Shown here piece after piece: positions 1-8,761 of a stretch of DNA of 64,000 bases. The position numbers and the translations under genes were made by a program. Origin of the DNA: Betaproteobacteria bacterium. GTDB lineage: Bacteria > Pseudomonadota > Gammaproteobacteria > Burkholderiales > SG8-41. The DNA is taken from assembly GCA_016868035.1 (NCBI GenBank), contig VGID01000001.1:262509-326508 (forward strand), written 5' to 3'. The notes beneath the pieces are model-generated. The model worked only from the letters and a program-made list of their open reading frames with translations. It did no database searches and was not told the DNA's origin. Each line of letters starts with the position of its first letter. Position 1 is the first letter of the stretch.

Positions 1-728
1 TGCAGCAGGTCATTGCCCCCCGCGCCGGAATCGGAAACCGTTTCGAGAAAGCCCGCCAGTACCGTAATCGGCGTGCGCAGCTCGTGCGACACGTTGGCGA
101 CGAAGTCGCGGCGCATCGCCTCCACGCGCTCGAGATCGGTGATGTCCCGGCTGATCACCAGCTTCTGCCGGTCCCCGTAGGGCACGAGTTGCACCGACAG
201 GATGAATTCGGCGCCGCGAGTCTGCCTCAGCGTCAATGGCTCGCCGTAATTCTGGGAGCGCAGGTACTCGACAAACTGCGGGTGGCGAACGAGATAAGTC
301 ATCTGCTGCCCGGCGTCACGCCGGCGGTCGAGCCCGAGATGCTGCTCTGCTTTTGGATTGCACCACTCGATGCGATCCCGGGCATCCAGTATGACCAGGC
401 CGTCGGGCATCGCGGCACCCGCCTGCTGGAACTCCTCGAGCGTCGCGGTAAGGCGGGACTGGCTCTGGCGCTGGCTGCGCAGCAGCCGGTACAGATCGGA
501 GAACACGTCATCCCAGACGCCCCACCCCTGCGGCACGGCCTCGGGCGCGGGCTCGCGCAGCCATCGCCGCAGCAGCGCCAGGTGATGGTAATGCGCGATG
601 ACGACGATCAGCAGACCGGCCGCGAACACCGCCATCGCTGCGCCCGCGCCGGCGACGGGCCACGTCACCAGCCCGGCAAGTGCCGGCACCGCCAGCGCGA
701 GCCCAAAACTTGCCCAGGTGCGGTTCAT
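1..728 (-). CDS. phoR: PhoR phosphate-sensing histidine kinase, C-terminal part outside window
   Basis: This is the sensor kinase of the phosphate-starvation two-component system. It autophosphorylates on a histidine and passes the phosphate to PhoB. The frame opens with ATG at 726-728 and runs off the left edge after about 242 residues, so the HATPase domain is not visible. The N-terminus has two hydrophobic stretches (roughly residues 6-24 and 27-45). A PAS-like region follows at about 95-195 (MPDGLVILDARDRIEWCNPK). The H-box FVANVSHELRTPITV then places the phospho-histidine at residue 215, close to the position in E. coli PhoR. It lies 60 bp downstream of phoB on the same strand, the usual phoB-phoR operon. 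Identification is by motif and context. Confidence 0.93.
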   Translation of the reverse strand, partial: MNRTWASFGLALAVPALAGLVTWPVAGAGAAMAVFAAGLLIVVIAHYHHLALLRRWLREPAPEAVPQGWGVWDDVFSDLYRLLRSQRQSQSRLTATLEEFQQAGAAMPDGLVILDARDRIEWCNPKAEQHLGLDRRRDAGQQMTYLVRHPQFVEYLRSQNYGEPLTLRQTRGAEFILSVQLVPYGDRQKLVISRDITDLERVEAMRRDFVANVSHELRTPITVLAGFLETVSDSGAGGNDLL

Positions 729-788
729 GCACGAAATTCCGCGCGGAGCCGCTATTATCGCACGCGCGCCGCGGCCACCGCGGAACGC

Positions 789-1478
789 TCAGCCATCCGC
801 GGAGAAACGGTAGCCGGCGCCGCGCACGGTGTGGATCAGGCGGTCGTGGCCGCTCCGCGCGAGCGCCTTCCTCAGCCGGCGGATGTGCACGTCCACCGTG
901 CGCTCCTCGAGCAGCGCGCGCTCCCCCCACACCTGATCGAGCAGCTCCGCGCGCGCATAGACCCGGCCGGCATGGGTCATCAGGAAATGGAGCAGCCGGA
1001 AATCCGTGGGCCCGAGCGCAAGCGGCGCGCCGCCGCCGGTCACGGCGTAGCTGGCCGGGTCCAGCTTCAAACCCGAAATCTCGACCGTGTCGTCCGTCGC
1101 CTGGGGCGCGCGCCGTCGCAGCACCGCCTTCACCCGCGCGTTGAGCTCCCGCGGCGAGAACGGCTTGGTGAGATAGTCGTCTGCGCCGGTCTCGAGCCCC
1201 GCGAGCTTGTCCTGCTCGTCCGCGCGCGCGGTGAGCATGATGAGCGGCACGCGCTGCGTGCGCCGGTCGGCGCGCAGCCGACGCGCGAATTCGAGCCCGC
1301 TCATGCCGGGCAGCATCCAGTCGAGCACGACCAGGTCGGGCAGCGCGGCGCGCACCATTTCCAGCGCTTGCTCGGCGCTATGCGCGCGCAGCGCGCGATG
1401 GCCCGCAAGCTCCAGGTTGCAGACAACCAGCTCCTGGATCGCCGGCTCGTCCTCGACCACCAATATCGTTGCCGGCAC
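789..1478 (-). CDS. phoB: PhoB phosphate regulon response regulator
   Basis: This is an OmpR/PhoB-class DNA-binding response regulator that activates phosphate-starvation genes when phosphorylated by PhoR. It has 229 residues, the same length as E. coli PhoB. The receiver domain (1-120) has the acidic pair E9/D10, phospho-acceptor D53 in VVLDWMLPGMSG, T83 and K105. The winged-helix domain covers about 130-227 and includes TVDVHIRRLRKAL and VRGAGYRF. The GTG start at 1476-1478 is chosen because a GGAGG Shine-Dalgarno sits about 6 nt upstream. The longer open frame upstream has no family resemblance. phoR follows directly. Confidence 0.95.
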   Translation of the reverse strand: MPATILVVEDEPAIQELVVCNLELAGHRALRAHSAEQALEMVRAALPDLVVLDWMLPGMSGLEFARRLRADRRTQRVPLIMLTARADEQDKLAGLETGADDYLTKPFSPRELNARVKAVLRRRAPQATDDTVEISGLKLDPASYAVTGGGAPLALGPTDFRLLHFLMTHAGRVYARAELLDQVWGERALLEERTVDVHIRRLRKALARSGHDRLIHTVRGAGYRFSADG

Positions 1479-1605
1479 TCCCGGCCTCCGTGGGCTTGGG
1501 CCAGATCCGTATTCTATGCACGAATCGTCGTGGCGCGGATCGCGCTCGGCTGTGGGACCCGCGCGCGCATTCCACGGCAGTTTAACGCGCCCGCTCGAGT
1601 CGTTT

Positions 1606-1764
1606 ATGATGGGCCATCTGGAGGAAACCGATGGCAGCGATACCGGCATCTGTTCGTGGGGCCTGCTCTGCGACTACGGCGTGCGCCAAGAGGAAATGTG
1701 GAGCCACTACCTGAAGCGCATGATGGAAGCCGGCGCGAGCCGCGAAACGAAGACGGGGAAATAG
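1606..1764 (+). CDS. Possible small protein of unknown function
   Basis: This short frame of about 52 residues (two consecutive ATGs at 1606 and 1609) reads GICSWGLLCDYGVRQEEMWS and continues with an amphipathic, charged tail. The composition looks protein-like rather than antisense-like, but no family is recognised. A rival start at 1631 in another frame has a better Shine-Dalgarno (GGAGGA) but gives only 27 residues, so a frameshift between the two is possible. The last codons lie in the left arm of the repeat element that begins at 1755. Low certainty. Confidence 0.3.
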   Translation: MMGHLEETDGSDTGICSWGLLCDYGVRQEEMWSHYLKRMMEAGASRETKTGK

Positions 1765-1850
1765 GAAATAGGGAATAGGAAATGGAGCACCAGCGCCGCG
1801 AACGCGGCTCGTAACTGTTCCCCATTCCCCATTACCCGTTACCCATTACC
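1755..1850. repeat. Inverted short-tandem-repeat element 1 (GGTAATG-type heptads)
   Basis: The left arm (1755-1784) is built from GGAATAG/GGAAATA-type units. The right arm (1817-1850) is built from CCCATTA/CCCCATT heptads and is roughly the reverse complement of the left. The core between them is about 32 bp. The right arm ends 2 nt before the ubiE GTG and takes the place of a Shine-Dalgarno. Confidence 0.8.
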
Positions 1851-1852
1851 CG

Positions 1853-2587
1853 GTGAGCAAGAAAACCGATTTCGGCTACCAGCAGGTCCCCGAGGGCGAG
1901 AAATCGCGCCGCGTCGCCGGCGTGTTCGACTCGGTCGCCACGCGCTACGACCTCATGAACGACCTGATGTCGTTCGGGTTGCACCGCCTGTGGAAACGCT
2001 TCACGGTGGAGCAGAGCTTCGTGCGTGCCGGCGGGCGAGTGCTCGATGTCGCTGGCGGCACGGCCGATCTCGCAAGGCTGTTCGCCGGGCGCGTGGGGCC
2101 GCAGGGCGAGGTCGTGCTCACGGACATCAACGGCGCGATGCTCCGGCTCGGACGGGACCGCCTGCTGGACGCCGGCGTGGCGGCCCCCGTCGTGCAATGC
2201 GACGCCGAGAGGCTGCCTTTCGCCAGCGGTCATTTCGACTGTGTGAGCATCGCCTTCGGTCTGCGTAACGTGACGCGCAAGGAAGCAGGACTCGCCGAGA
2301 TGCGGCGCGTGCTGAAGCCCGGCGGTCGGCTGCTCGTCCTCGAGTTCTCCAGCGCGTGGGCGCCGATGAAACCGCTCTACGACGCCTACTCGTTCGCGGT
2401 CCTGCCGCAACTCGGCAAGCTCGTGGCCGGCGACGCGGATGCCTACCGCTATCTCGCCGAATCGATCCGCATGCACCCCGGCCAGGAAGAACTCAAGGCG
2501 ATGTTGGAACGCGCGGGCCTCGGGCGGGTCGAATATTTCAACCTGAGCGGCGGGATCGTCGCGCTGCACCGCGGATACAGGTTTTGA
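1853..2587 (+). CDS. ubiE: UbiE/MenG demethylubiquinone/demethylmenaquinone C-methyltransferase
   Basis: This is a SAM-dependent C-methyltransferase of ubiquinone (and menaquinone, if present) biosynthesis. It has 244 residues, the normal length. The family signature [17 protein letters not shown] is at 32-48 and SAM motif I ([11 protein letters not shown]) is at about 64-74. [21 protein letters not shown] and a C-terminal [16 protein letters not shown] follow, all typical of UbiE. The GTG at 1853 is the only start that keeps the N-terminus. No Shine-Dalgarno is visible because a repeat arm abuts it. It opens the ubi block that continues to ubiB. Confidence 0.96.
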   Translation: MSKKTDFGYQQVPEGEKSRRVAGVFDSVATRYDLMNDLMSFGLHRLWKRFTVEQSFVRAGGRVLDVAGGTADLARLFAGRVGPQGEVVLTDINGAMLRLGRDRLLDAGVAAPVVQCDAERLPFASGHFDCVSIAFGLRNVTRKEAGLAEMRRVLKPGGRLLVLEFSSAWAPMKPLYDAYSFAVLPQLGKLVAGDADAYRYLAESIRMHPGQEELKAMLERAGLGRVEYFNLSGGIVALHRGYRF

Positions 2588-2674
2588 GGCCGGCGCCGGC
2601 GTGGCCGGCCTCAACCGGGAATACCGGCAACGCATCGGGTATTTGATGCGGTGAGACGTTTGGAAGAGATGGAT

Positions 2675-3394
2675 ATGCGCGTCTTCTTTGCTTTCGTTGT
2701 TGCGCCACTGTTCGCCGCCGGTTGTGCGGCTCCGTTACCGCAGCACCCGCCCGCCGGAATGCCTGCACAGGTGGCCGCCCCGGACATACGGGTGGGCGAC
2801 GAGTCGCGCTACTCGCTGCACGACGGCTACACGAAGCTGCCCCGCGGAACGCTCGAATACCAGGTGACCGCGATAAAGGGCGATACCGTTACCGTTCACG
2901 TGCAGCACGACGGGCGAGCGTCCACCGAGCTCTACACCCGCGACTGGAACTGGCGCGAGCGGCCCATGACCAACTTGCAGAGCCTGCGCTATCAGCCCGC
3001 CTACCCCGCGCTGCCTTTCCCGCTGGCGGCGGGGAAAACCTGGCGCGCGTACGTGAACGCCACTGACCCTGCGACCGGGGAGGTCAACCAGGTACGCATC
3101 GACGGGCGTGTGCTCGGATGGGACCGCGTGAAGGTGCCCGCGGGCGAGTTCGACGCGCTCAAAGTGGAGCGGCTGGTCTTCGCGGGCAATCACGACTATT
3201 TCCGGAGCCAGGAATACATCACGGAGGTGGACTGGTACGCGCCGCGGCTGGGGTGGATCGTCAAGCACTCGAGCACTTCCGGCTTCATCGACCAGCGCAG
3301 TTGCGGCAACAGAGGCTGCCCCTGGATCCGGAACGACTGGAACGTGCTCGAGCTCGTGAGCCATCACGCGGGCAAGCCGGGCGGCAGGCCGTAG
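2675..3394 (+). CDS. Predicted lipoprotein of unknown function
   Basis: About 239 residues. A hydrophobic N-terminus (MRVFFAFVVAPLFAAGC) ends in a lipobox-like AAGC, so an outer-membrane or periplasmic lipoprotein is likely. The rest is beta-rich and soluble, with paired aromatics (YTRDWNWRERPM, FRSQEYITEVDWYAPRLGW). CGNRGCPW near the C-terminus could form a disulfide. The ATG at 2675 is chosen because GGAAGAG lies 6 nt upstream and the signal peptide begins there; a GTG at 2651 is possible. It sits between ubiE and the Tim44-like gene, in the same direction. No enzyme family is recognised. Confidence 0.75.
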   Translation: MRVFFAFVVAPLFAAGCAAPLPQHPPAGMPAQVAAPDIRVGDESRYSLHDGYTKLPRGTLEYQVTAIKGDTVTVHVQHDGRASTELYTRDWNWRERPMTNLQSLRYQPAYPALPFPLAAGKTWRAYVNATDPATGEVNQVRIDGRVLGWDRVKVPAGEFDALKVERLVFAGNHDYFRSQEYITEVDWYAPRLGWIVKHSSTSGFIDQRSCGNRGCPWIRNDWNVLELVSHHAGKPGGRP

Positions 3395-3493
3395 GCGGAT
3401 CGCCAGACGGCATCTCAACTCCTTGAAGGGGAATCTGTTTTTTTCCCTCTCCCGGTCCGCCACGGCCCAACGTGCGGCAGCTGGCAGGCCCGG

Positions 3494-3499
3494 TATAAT
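3494..3499 (+). promoter_or_regulatory. -10 box of the Tim44-like gene
   Basis: A perfect TATAAT lies 34 bp before the ATG at 3533, which also has a GAGGAG Shine-Dalgarno at about 3522-3527. No strong -35 hexamer is evident. This suggests a promoter inside the ubi block. Confidence 0.55.
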
Positions 3500-3532
3500 T
3501 GCGCCGAGCACCGACTCAACCGAGGAGAAAAA

Positions 3533-4381
3533 ATGAAACGTATCCTTACCGTGCTGATCGCGCTCGCCGGACTCTCGCTTGTCGCAGTGGACGCGGATGC
3601 GCGGCGGCTGGGCGGCGGGCAGAACATCGGCAAGCAGCGCGCGATCAACAAAGAACGGGCCGCGCCCAAGGCGCCCGCGCAACAACAACAGCAGCAGGCA
3701 GCAAACACGGCCCCGGCGCAGCAGCCCGCTGGCGCCCCCAAATGGCTTGGCCCGCTCGCCGGCCTTGCGCTCGGCGCAGGGCTCTTTGCGCTGTTTCTCA
3801 ACAACGGCTGGGCGGGCGTGCTTGCCGGCCTGCTCATGATCGCGCTGATCGTCGCGGCCGGCATCTTCCTCGTGCGCATGCTGCGCGCGCGTACCGCCGA
3901 GCGGCCGATCCAGTACGCCGGCGCTACCGGCAGCGGCGCGACCGCGCCCCTCTACGGCGGCGGGGCCGGCGCAGCGCCGGTTTCCACTGGCGGCTCGCAT
4001 GTTCCCGCGAACTTCGATGCCGAACAGTTCGTGCGCCATGCGAGGCTCAACTTCGTGCGCATGCAGGAAGCGCACGACAAGGGCGATGCCTCGATGATCC
4101 GCGACTTCGTTACGCCGGAGCTCTACCGCGCGCTCGAGCAGGACCTGCGTGAAGTCGCTGGCAAGGGCCAGCACACCGAGGTGCGCACACTCGAAGCGGA
4201 AGTCGTGGACGTCGCCACCGAGAGCGGCGACTACATGGTGAGCGTGCATTTCTCGGGGCTGATCCGCGAGCGCGCCGACGGTGGCGAAGAACCGTTCAGC
4301 GAGATCTGGCACCTGCAGAAGCCCGTGCGCGGCCGCTCGGGCTGGCTCGTCTCCGGTATCCAGCAGGACGGGCAGGCATAG
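3533..4381 (+). CDS. Tim44-like domain membrane protein
   Basis: This is a 282-residue protein with an N-terminal signal or anchor (1-23, ending ADA). A low-complexity Q/A-rich stretch follows (about 48-66, with a run of six Q). There are two membrane helices at about 72-90 and 95-118. A soluble C-terminal domain (about 160-280) resembles the Tim44/MBA1 fold: FDAEQFVRHARLNFVRMQEA, followed by VTPELYRALEQDL. Bacterial members are often found next to ubiquinone genes in Betaproteobacteria, as here, but their job is not settled. The stop codon abuts the start of the ubiJ reading frame. Confidence 0.85.
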   Translation: MKRILTVLIALAGLSLVAVDADARRLGGGQNIGKQRAINKERAAPKAPAQQQQQQAANTAPAQQPAGAPKWLGPLAGLALGAGLFALFLNNGWAGVLAGLLMIALIVAAGIFLVRMLRARTAERPIQYAGATGSGATAPLYGGGAGAAPVSTGGSHVPANFDAEQFVRHARLNFVRMQEAHDKGDASMIRDFVTPELYRALEQDLREVAGKGQHTEVRTLEAEVVDVATESGDYMVSVHFSGLIRERADGGEEPFSEIWHLQKPVRGRSGWLVSGIQQDGQA

Positions 4382-4986
4382 ACCCGATCTCGACGAGCGC
4401 GGCCGCTGCGATCAACCACCTGCTGCGCGAAGCGGGCTGGGCGCGCGAGCGACTGAAGCCGTTCGCGGCAAAAACCGCGCGCCTCGAGCCGGTACCGTTC
4501 GCTTTTTCCCTCACCGTGACCGGGCGCGGGGAACTCGCGCCGGCCGCCGGGCACGCCACTGCGGACGTGACAGTGCGCATCACCCCCGGCCTCGCGCTGC
4601 GGCTTGCCGCGCGCGACGAGGCGGCGTGGAAGGAAATCGAGGTGGCGGGCGACACCGAATTCGCGCAGGCCATCAATTATGTCGCCCGCAACCTGCAGTG
4701 GGACCTCGAGGAGGACCTCTCCAGGCTCTTCGGTGACGTGGCGGCGCACCGCATGGCCGAGGCCGGGCGGACGCTCTCGCGCTGGGGCGGCCAATCGGCG
4801 GAGAACGTGGGCCGCTTGCTTGCCGAGTACTGGACCGAGGAAGCCCCGCTGATTGCCCGCGCGCGCGACGTCGCGGATTTCAATCGCGCCGTGGACGCGC
4901 TGCGCGACGACGTCGCCCGTCTCGAGAAGCGCCTCGAAGAACTTTCAAACCGCCAAGGCGCCAAGACGCCGAGGAAATCGGGATAG
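4378..4986 (+). CDS. ubiJ: UbiJ (SCP2-domain accessory factor of ubiquinone biosynthesis), unusual start
   Basis: UbiJ is an SCP2-fold lipid-binding accessory protein of the aerobic ubiquinone complex, and the position directly before ubiB is diagnostic. Family-like sequence (AAINHLLREAGWARERLKPF, then the SCP2 body with DTEFAQAINYVARNLQWDLE and a C-terminal coiled coil) runs without a stop from about 4378 to 4986. The first ATG/GTG/TTG in this frame is the GTG at 4516, which would delete about 45 conserved residues. The start is therefore probably non-standard: ATA at 4378, which overlaps the upstream TAG, or ATC at 4387 or 4411. A sequence error is the alternative. The last residues (NRQGAKTPRKSG) are encoded by a repeat arm. 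Confidence 0.85.
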   Translation: MDPISTSAAAAINHLLREAGWARERLKPFAAKTARLEPVPFAFSLTVTGRGELAPAAGHATADVTVRITPGLALRLAARDEAAWKEIEVAGDTEFAQAINYVARNLQWDLEEDLSRLFGDVAAHRMAEAGRTLSRWGGQSAENVGRLLAEYWTEEAPLIARARDVADFNRAVDALRDDVARLEKRLEELSNRQGAKTPRKSG

Positions 4987-5148
4987 TCGGGAACGAAGTT
5001 TCCAGCCGGCGCCACCGCCAGACATCAAGACACCGCGGCAGCCGGCAAGCGGCTCTTGATGCCGAGCAGAATTGACGCTGCGCGCCCGCTCATCGTTGAC
5101 TGCGCCTTCGTTCTTTTCTGGCGCCTTGGCGTCTTGGCGGTTAAATTT
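4948..5148. repeat. Inverted short-tandem-repeat element 2 (CCAAGGCG-type octads)
   Basis: The left arm, 4948-4974 (AACCGCCAAGGCGCCAAGAC and onward), is the near-perfect reverse complement of the right arm, 5119-5145 (GGCGCCTTGGCGTCTTGGCG). The arms are separated by about 145 bp. The period is about 8 bp. The left arm is translated as the UbiJ tail. Confidence 0.9.
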
Positions 5149-5178
5149 GTTTCTGCCGTTCCCCGGCGTCCGGGCGGT

Positions 5179-5184
5179 TACAAT
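5179..5184 (+). promoter_or_regulatory. -10 box immediately before ubiB
   Basis: TACAAT ends 6 nt before the ATG at 5191. If used, transcription would begin at or next to the start codon and give a leaderless ubiB message, which agrees with the absence of a Shine-Dalgarno. Confidence 0.45.
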
Positions 5185-5190
5185 CGTCGC

Positions 5191-6708
5191 ATGCGTCTGT
5201 TCCGGCTCTTAAAAATCCTTGCGGTCGGCATCCGCTTCGGGCTCGAGGAGTTCATCCTCGGGCACGAGCGGGTGCGGCTGCTTCGCGTGCTCGTGCGGGC
5301 GCTGCTCTTCTGGCGGCGGATCGAGGCCCCGCGCGCGGTGCGGCTGCGCCAGGCGCTGGAGGCCCTGGGGCCGATCTTCGTCAAGTTCGGCCAGGTGCTC
5401 TCCACCCGCCGCGATCTTCTGCCCGCCGACATCGCCGACGAGCTCGCGAAGCTGCAGGACCAGGTGCCGCCGTTCCCCGCGGAGCAGGTCACCGCGACGT
5501 TGAGGCGCGTCTACGACAAGCCGCTCGAGCAGGTATTCGCCGAGTTCAGCCGCGAGCCGGTCGCCAGCGCGTCCGTCGCCCAGGTGCACATCGCGCGGCT
5601 CACCGACGGGACCGAGGTCGCGGTCAAGGTGCTGCGCCCCGACATCGCGCGGGTGATCGCCAACGACGTCGCGCTGCTCGAAACGGGCGCCAGCCTCGTC
5701 GAGCTGCTGTGGGCGGAAGGCAAGCGCCTGAAGCCGCACGAGGTCGTCGGCGAATTCGCGCGGCACCTCGAAGACGAGCTCGATCTCATGCGCGAGGCGT
5801 CCAACGCGAGCCAGCTGCGGCGCAACTTCGAGGGTTCGCCCCTGCTGCTGGTGCCGGAAGTGCACTGGGAGTACTGCTCGCGCGAGGTGATGGTGATGCA
5901 GCGCATGAGCGGCACGCCGATCTCGCACGTCGCCCGCCTGCGCGCGCAGGGCGTGGACTTGAAGAAGCTCTCGCGCGCCGGCGTCGAGATCTTCTTCACC
6001 CAGGTGTTCCGCGACGGCTACTTCCACGCCGACATGCACCCGGGCAACATCCTGGTCTCGCCCGAAGGGCAGTACATCGCCCTCGACTTCGGGATCATGG
6101 GCACGCTCAGCGAGACCGACAAGCACTACCTCGCGCAGAATTTCCTCGCCTTCTTCCGCCGCGACTACCGGCGCGTCGCGCTCGCACACATCGAGTCGGG
6201 CTGGGCGCCGCGCGAGACGCGCGTAGACGATTTCGAGGCGGCGATCCGCGCGGTGTGCGAGCCGATCTTCGACAAGCCGCTGAAGGACATCTCGTTCGGG
6301 AAGCTGCTGCTGCGGCTGTTCCAGACCTCGCGCCGCTTCAACATGGAAGTGCAGCCCCAGCTCGTGCTGCTCCAGAAGACGCTGCTCAACATCGAGGGAC
6401 TCGGGCGCGACCTCGATCCCGACCTCGACCTGTGGGCAACGGCGCGGCCGTTCCTGGAGCGCTGGATGAGCGAGCAGGTCGGCTGGCGCGGGCTGGTGCG
6501 CCGTCTCGGCGAGGAGGCGCCCTACTGGGGCACGATGCTCCCGCAGCTGCCGCGCCTGCTCGAGCGCGCGCTCGCCCGGATCGCGGAGCCGAAGCCGGAT
6601 CCCGATCTCGCCGAGCTGCTGCGCGGGCAGCGGCGCCAGACGCGGCTGCTCGCCGCGATCGCAGTGCTGCTGGCGCTGATCGCGGCCCTGCTCGTGGGGC
6701 TGGGCTGA
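5191..6708 (+). CDS. ubiB: UbiB atypical kinase/ATPase of ubiquinone biosynthesis
   Basis: This is a membrane-bound protein-kinase-like ATPase of the ABC1/ADCK/UbiB family needed for ubiquinone synthesis. It has 505 residues. Family marks are the KxGQ motif [15 protein letters not shown] (about 68-82), the A-rich loop in [11 protein letters not shown], the invariant lysine in VAVKVLRP, the catalytic region [12 protein letters not shown], and the metal-binding DFG in ALDFGIMG. Two hydrophobic segments close the C-terminus (about 482-505), as expected for membrane anchoring. The ATG at 5191 gives the family N-terminus; an upstream start would translate repeat DNA. Confidence 0.96.
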   Translation: MRLFRLLKILAVGIRFGLEEFILGHERVRLLRVLVRALLFWRRIEAPRAVRLRQALEALGPIFVKFGQVLSTRRDLLPADIADELAKLQDQVPPFPAEQVTATLRRVYDKPLEQVFAEFSREPVASASVAQVHIARLTDGTEVAVKVLRPDIARVIANDVALLETGASLVELLWAEGKRLKPHEVVGEFARHLEDELDLMREASNASQLRRNFEGSPLLLVPEVHWEYCSREVMVMQRMSGTPISHVARLRAQGVDLKKLSRAGVEIFFTQVFRDGYFHADMHPGNILVSPEGQYIALDFGIMGTLSETDKHYLAQNFLAFFRRDYRRVALAHIESGWAPRETRVDDFEAAIRAVCEPIFDKPLKDISFGKLLLRLFQTSRRFNMEVQPQLVLLQKTLLNIEGLGRDLDPDLDLWATARPFLERWMSEQVGWRGLVRRLGEEAPYWGTMLPQLPRLLERALARIAEPKPDPDLAELLRGQRRQTRLLAAIAVLLALIAALLVGLG

Positions 6709-6754
6709 GGCCGCGCGCTCCGCTGCGGGCGAGCAGCGGGAATTTTTCGCCACC

Positions 6755-8188
6755 ATGTTGCTCACCTTCGTGATCCTCTATCTCCTCGCCTCGATCGCGA
6801 TCGGGCTCGTTGCCGCGACCCGCGTGCACAACACGAGGGACTTCGTGCTGGCGGGGCGCACGCTCCCGCTCTACGTCGTCACCGCCACGGTGTTCGCCAC
6901 GTGGTTCGGCTCGGAAACGGTGCTCGGGATTTCCTCGACCTTCATCAAGGAGGGCCTGCGCGGAATCGTGGCCGACCCCTTCGGCTCGAGCATGTGCCTG
7001 GTGCTGGTCGGGCTGTTCTTCGCGGCGCGGCTCTACCGCATGAATCTCCTCACGATCGGAGACTACTACCGCGTGCGCTACAACGCGGCCGCGGAGCTGC
7101 TGGTGAGTTTCGCGATCGTGGTCTCCTACCTCGGGTGGCTCTCGGCCCAGATCGTGGTGATCGGCCTCGTGTTCACCGTCGTCACGGGAGGCGCGGTCAG
7201 CATGAGCGCGGGCATCGTGATCGGCGCCGCGGTGGTGCTCGTGTACACGTTGTGGGGCGGAATGTACTCGGTCGCGTGGACCAACTTCGTGCAGATGGTG
7301 GTCATCCTCCTCGGCCTCGCCTACATCGCCTACGTCGTCTCCGGCAAGGCGGGCGGGGTCGGCACGGTCGTCTCCCACGCCCATGCAGCGGGCAAGCTCG
7401 AGTTCTGGCCGAAGCCCGAGGCGCGCGATCTCCTCGCCTTCATCGCTGCATTGGTCACGATGATGTTCGGCTCGATACCGCAGCAGGACGTGTTCCAGCG
7501 CGTGAACTCGGCGCGCACCGAGCGCGTGGCGGTCGTGGGCTCCATTGCGGGCGGCGTGCTCTACTTCCTCTTCGCCTTCGTGCCGATCTTCCTCGCGTAT
7601 TCCGCGACCCTCATCGACCCCAAGATGGTGGGCGAGCTCGTGGAGAAGGATCACCAGAGCATCCTGCCCACGCTCATCATGGACCACACGCCGCTCCTCG
7701 CGCAGATCGTGTTCTTCGGCGCCCTGCTCTCCGCCGTGATGAGCACGGCGAGCGGCACGCTGCTCGCGCCCTCGGTCACCTTCACCGAGAACATACTGAA
7801 GAAGCTGCTCCGCACCGAGCTCACCGACCGCCAGTTCCTGTGGACAATGCGCGCCGTGGTCGCGGGGTTCGGCGCGGCGGTGACCGTATTCGCACTTCAC
7901 TCCGAGTCCACGATCTACGAGATGGTCGTCGGCGCTTACAAGGTGACGCTGGTCGCCGCGTTCGTGCCGCTCGTGTTCGGGCTCTACTGGAAACGCGCCA
8001 CGACGCAGGGAGCGCTTGCCGCGATCCTCGGGGGATTCTTCACGTGGATCGGGCTGGAGATCGCCGCACCCGATGCGATCGTGCCCCCGCAGCTCGCGGG
8101 GCTCGTCGCGAGCGCGGCGGGCATGCTGGCAGGCTCCCTTCTGCCGCAGGTGTACACCGCGCGCGGGGGCGGAGAGGCCCGCGTCTAG
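6755..8188 (+). CDS. Sodium:solute symporter (SSS family)
   Basis: This 477-residue inner-membrane transporter has about 13 hydrophobic segments. Typical SSS features are the N-terminal RVHNTRDFVLAGRTLPLYV, the unwound first core helix TATVFATWFGSETVLG, and FGSIPQQDVFQRVNSARTE in the loop after the sixth core helix. The family couples sodium entry to uptake of sugars, amino acids or carboxylates. The substrate cannot be assigned from sequence alone. The two genes behind it (8204 and 8758) are close enough for one transcript, but neither is a known symporter partner. Confidence 0.88.
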   Translation: MLLTFVILYLLASIAIGLVAATRVHNTRDFVLAGRTLPLYVVTATVFATWFGSETVLGISSTFIKEGLRGIVADPFGSSMCLVLVGLFFAARLYRMNLLTIGDYYRVRYNAAAELLVSFAIVVSYLGWLSAQIVVIGLVFTVVTGGAVSMSAGIVIGAAVVLVYTLWGGMYSVAWTNFVQMVVILLGLAYIAYVVSGKAGGVGTVVSHAHAAGKLEFWPKPEARDLLAFIAALVTMMFGSIPQQDVFQRVNSARTERVAVVGSIAGGVLYFLFAFVPIFLAYSATLIDPKMVGELVEKDHQSILPTLIMDHTPLLAQIVFFGALLSAVMSTASGTLLAPSVTFTENILKKLLRTELTDRQFLWTMRAVVAGFGAAVTVFALHSESTIYEMVVGAYKVTLVAAFVPLVFGLYWKRATTQGALAAILGGFFTWIGLEIAAPDAIVPPQLAGLVASAAGMLAGSLLPQVYTARGGGEARV

Positions 8189-8203
8189 CGGCGCCGGCTC
8201 GCG

Positions 8204-8761
8204 GTGAAGCCTCTCGCAGAGCGCGATGGGTACCGCCGCTTCAAGCTGGCGGTCTTCGCGCTGCTGGTGGTGAATACCATCGTCTACACCGTGCAAGGCA
8301 CTCCGGGCGAGGCGCTCGACTCGATCGCGTGGTACACGCTGCTCCTGCTCTTCGAGCTCGAGACCGCGCACGCCCAGCGGCTTTCCACCCGCCGCGCCGT
8401 CACCGCCGTGCACGCGGTGCGCCTTGCCGCCGCGGCCGCGATCCTGGTCGCGGCTGCCGGCTACCTCTACGAGCGCGCCTGGCTCGACGCGATGAACGCC
8501 TGGCTGTGGATCGTGCTGGTGGTCCTCCTCGAGATCGAAGTGCGGTACGTACAGCCGGTCACGCGTCATCGCGTCCGGTTCGTCGCAGCCACGACGGTAG
8601 TGTATTCGGGACTCGCGATGGTGGCACTCGCCTGGGCGTGGCGCGGTGAATGGTTCGACGCCTACGACGCGCTGTTGTGGCTCGCCGCCTTCGCCACGAT
8701 CGAGATGAACTTGCTGCGCGCCCGCGCACCATCGGCGCGAGCGACGTCGGGCGGCACATGA
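8204..8761 (+). CDS. Hypothetical multi-pass membrane protein
   Basis: A 185-residue protein starting at GTG 8204, with about five to six predicted membrane helices (for example 15-31, 45-58, 70-90, 95-112, 125-145 and 150-165). Charged residues and tryptophans sit at helix ends. It overlaps the next gene by 4 bp (ATGA), so the two are probably translated together. No family is recognised. The short gap after the symporter gene suggests co-transcription. Confidence 0.7.
   Translation: MKPLAERDGYRRFKLAVFALLVVNTIVYTVQGTPGEALDSIAWYTLLLLFELETAHAQRLSTRRAVTAVHAVRLAAAAAILVAAAGYLYERAWLDAMNAWLWIVLVVLLEIEVRYVQPVTRHRVRFVAATTVVYSGLAMVALAWAWRGEWFDAYDALLWLAAFATIEMNLLRARAPSARATSGGT

Noticed and set aside
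84-1778. 564-residue plus-strand open frame opposite phoR and phoB
   Set aside because: It is antisense to two well-supported genes; long frames arise easily opposite high-GC genes.
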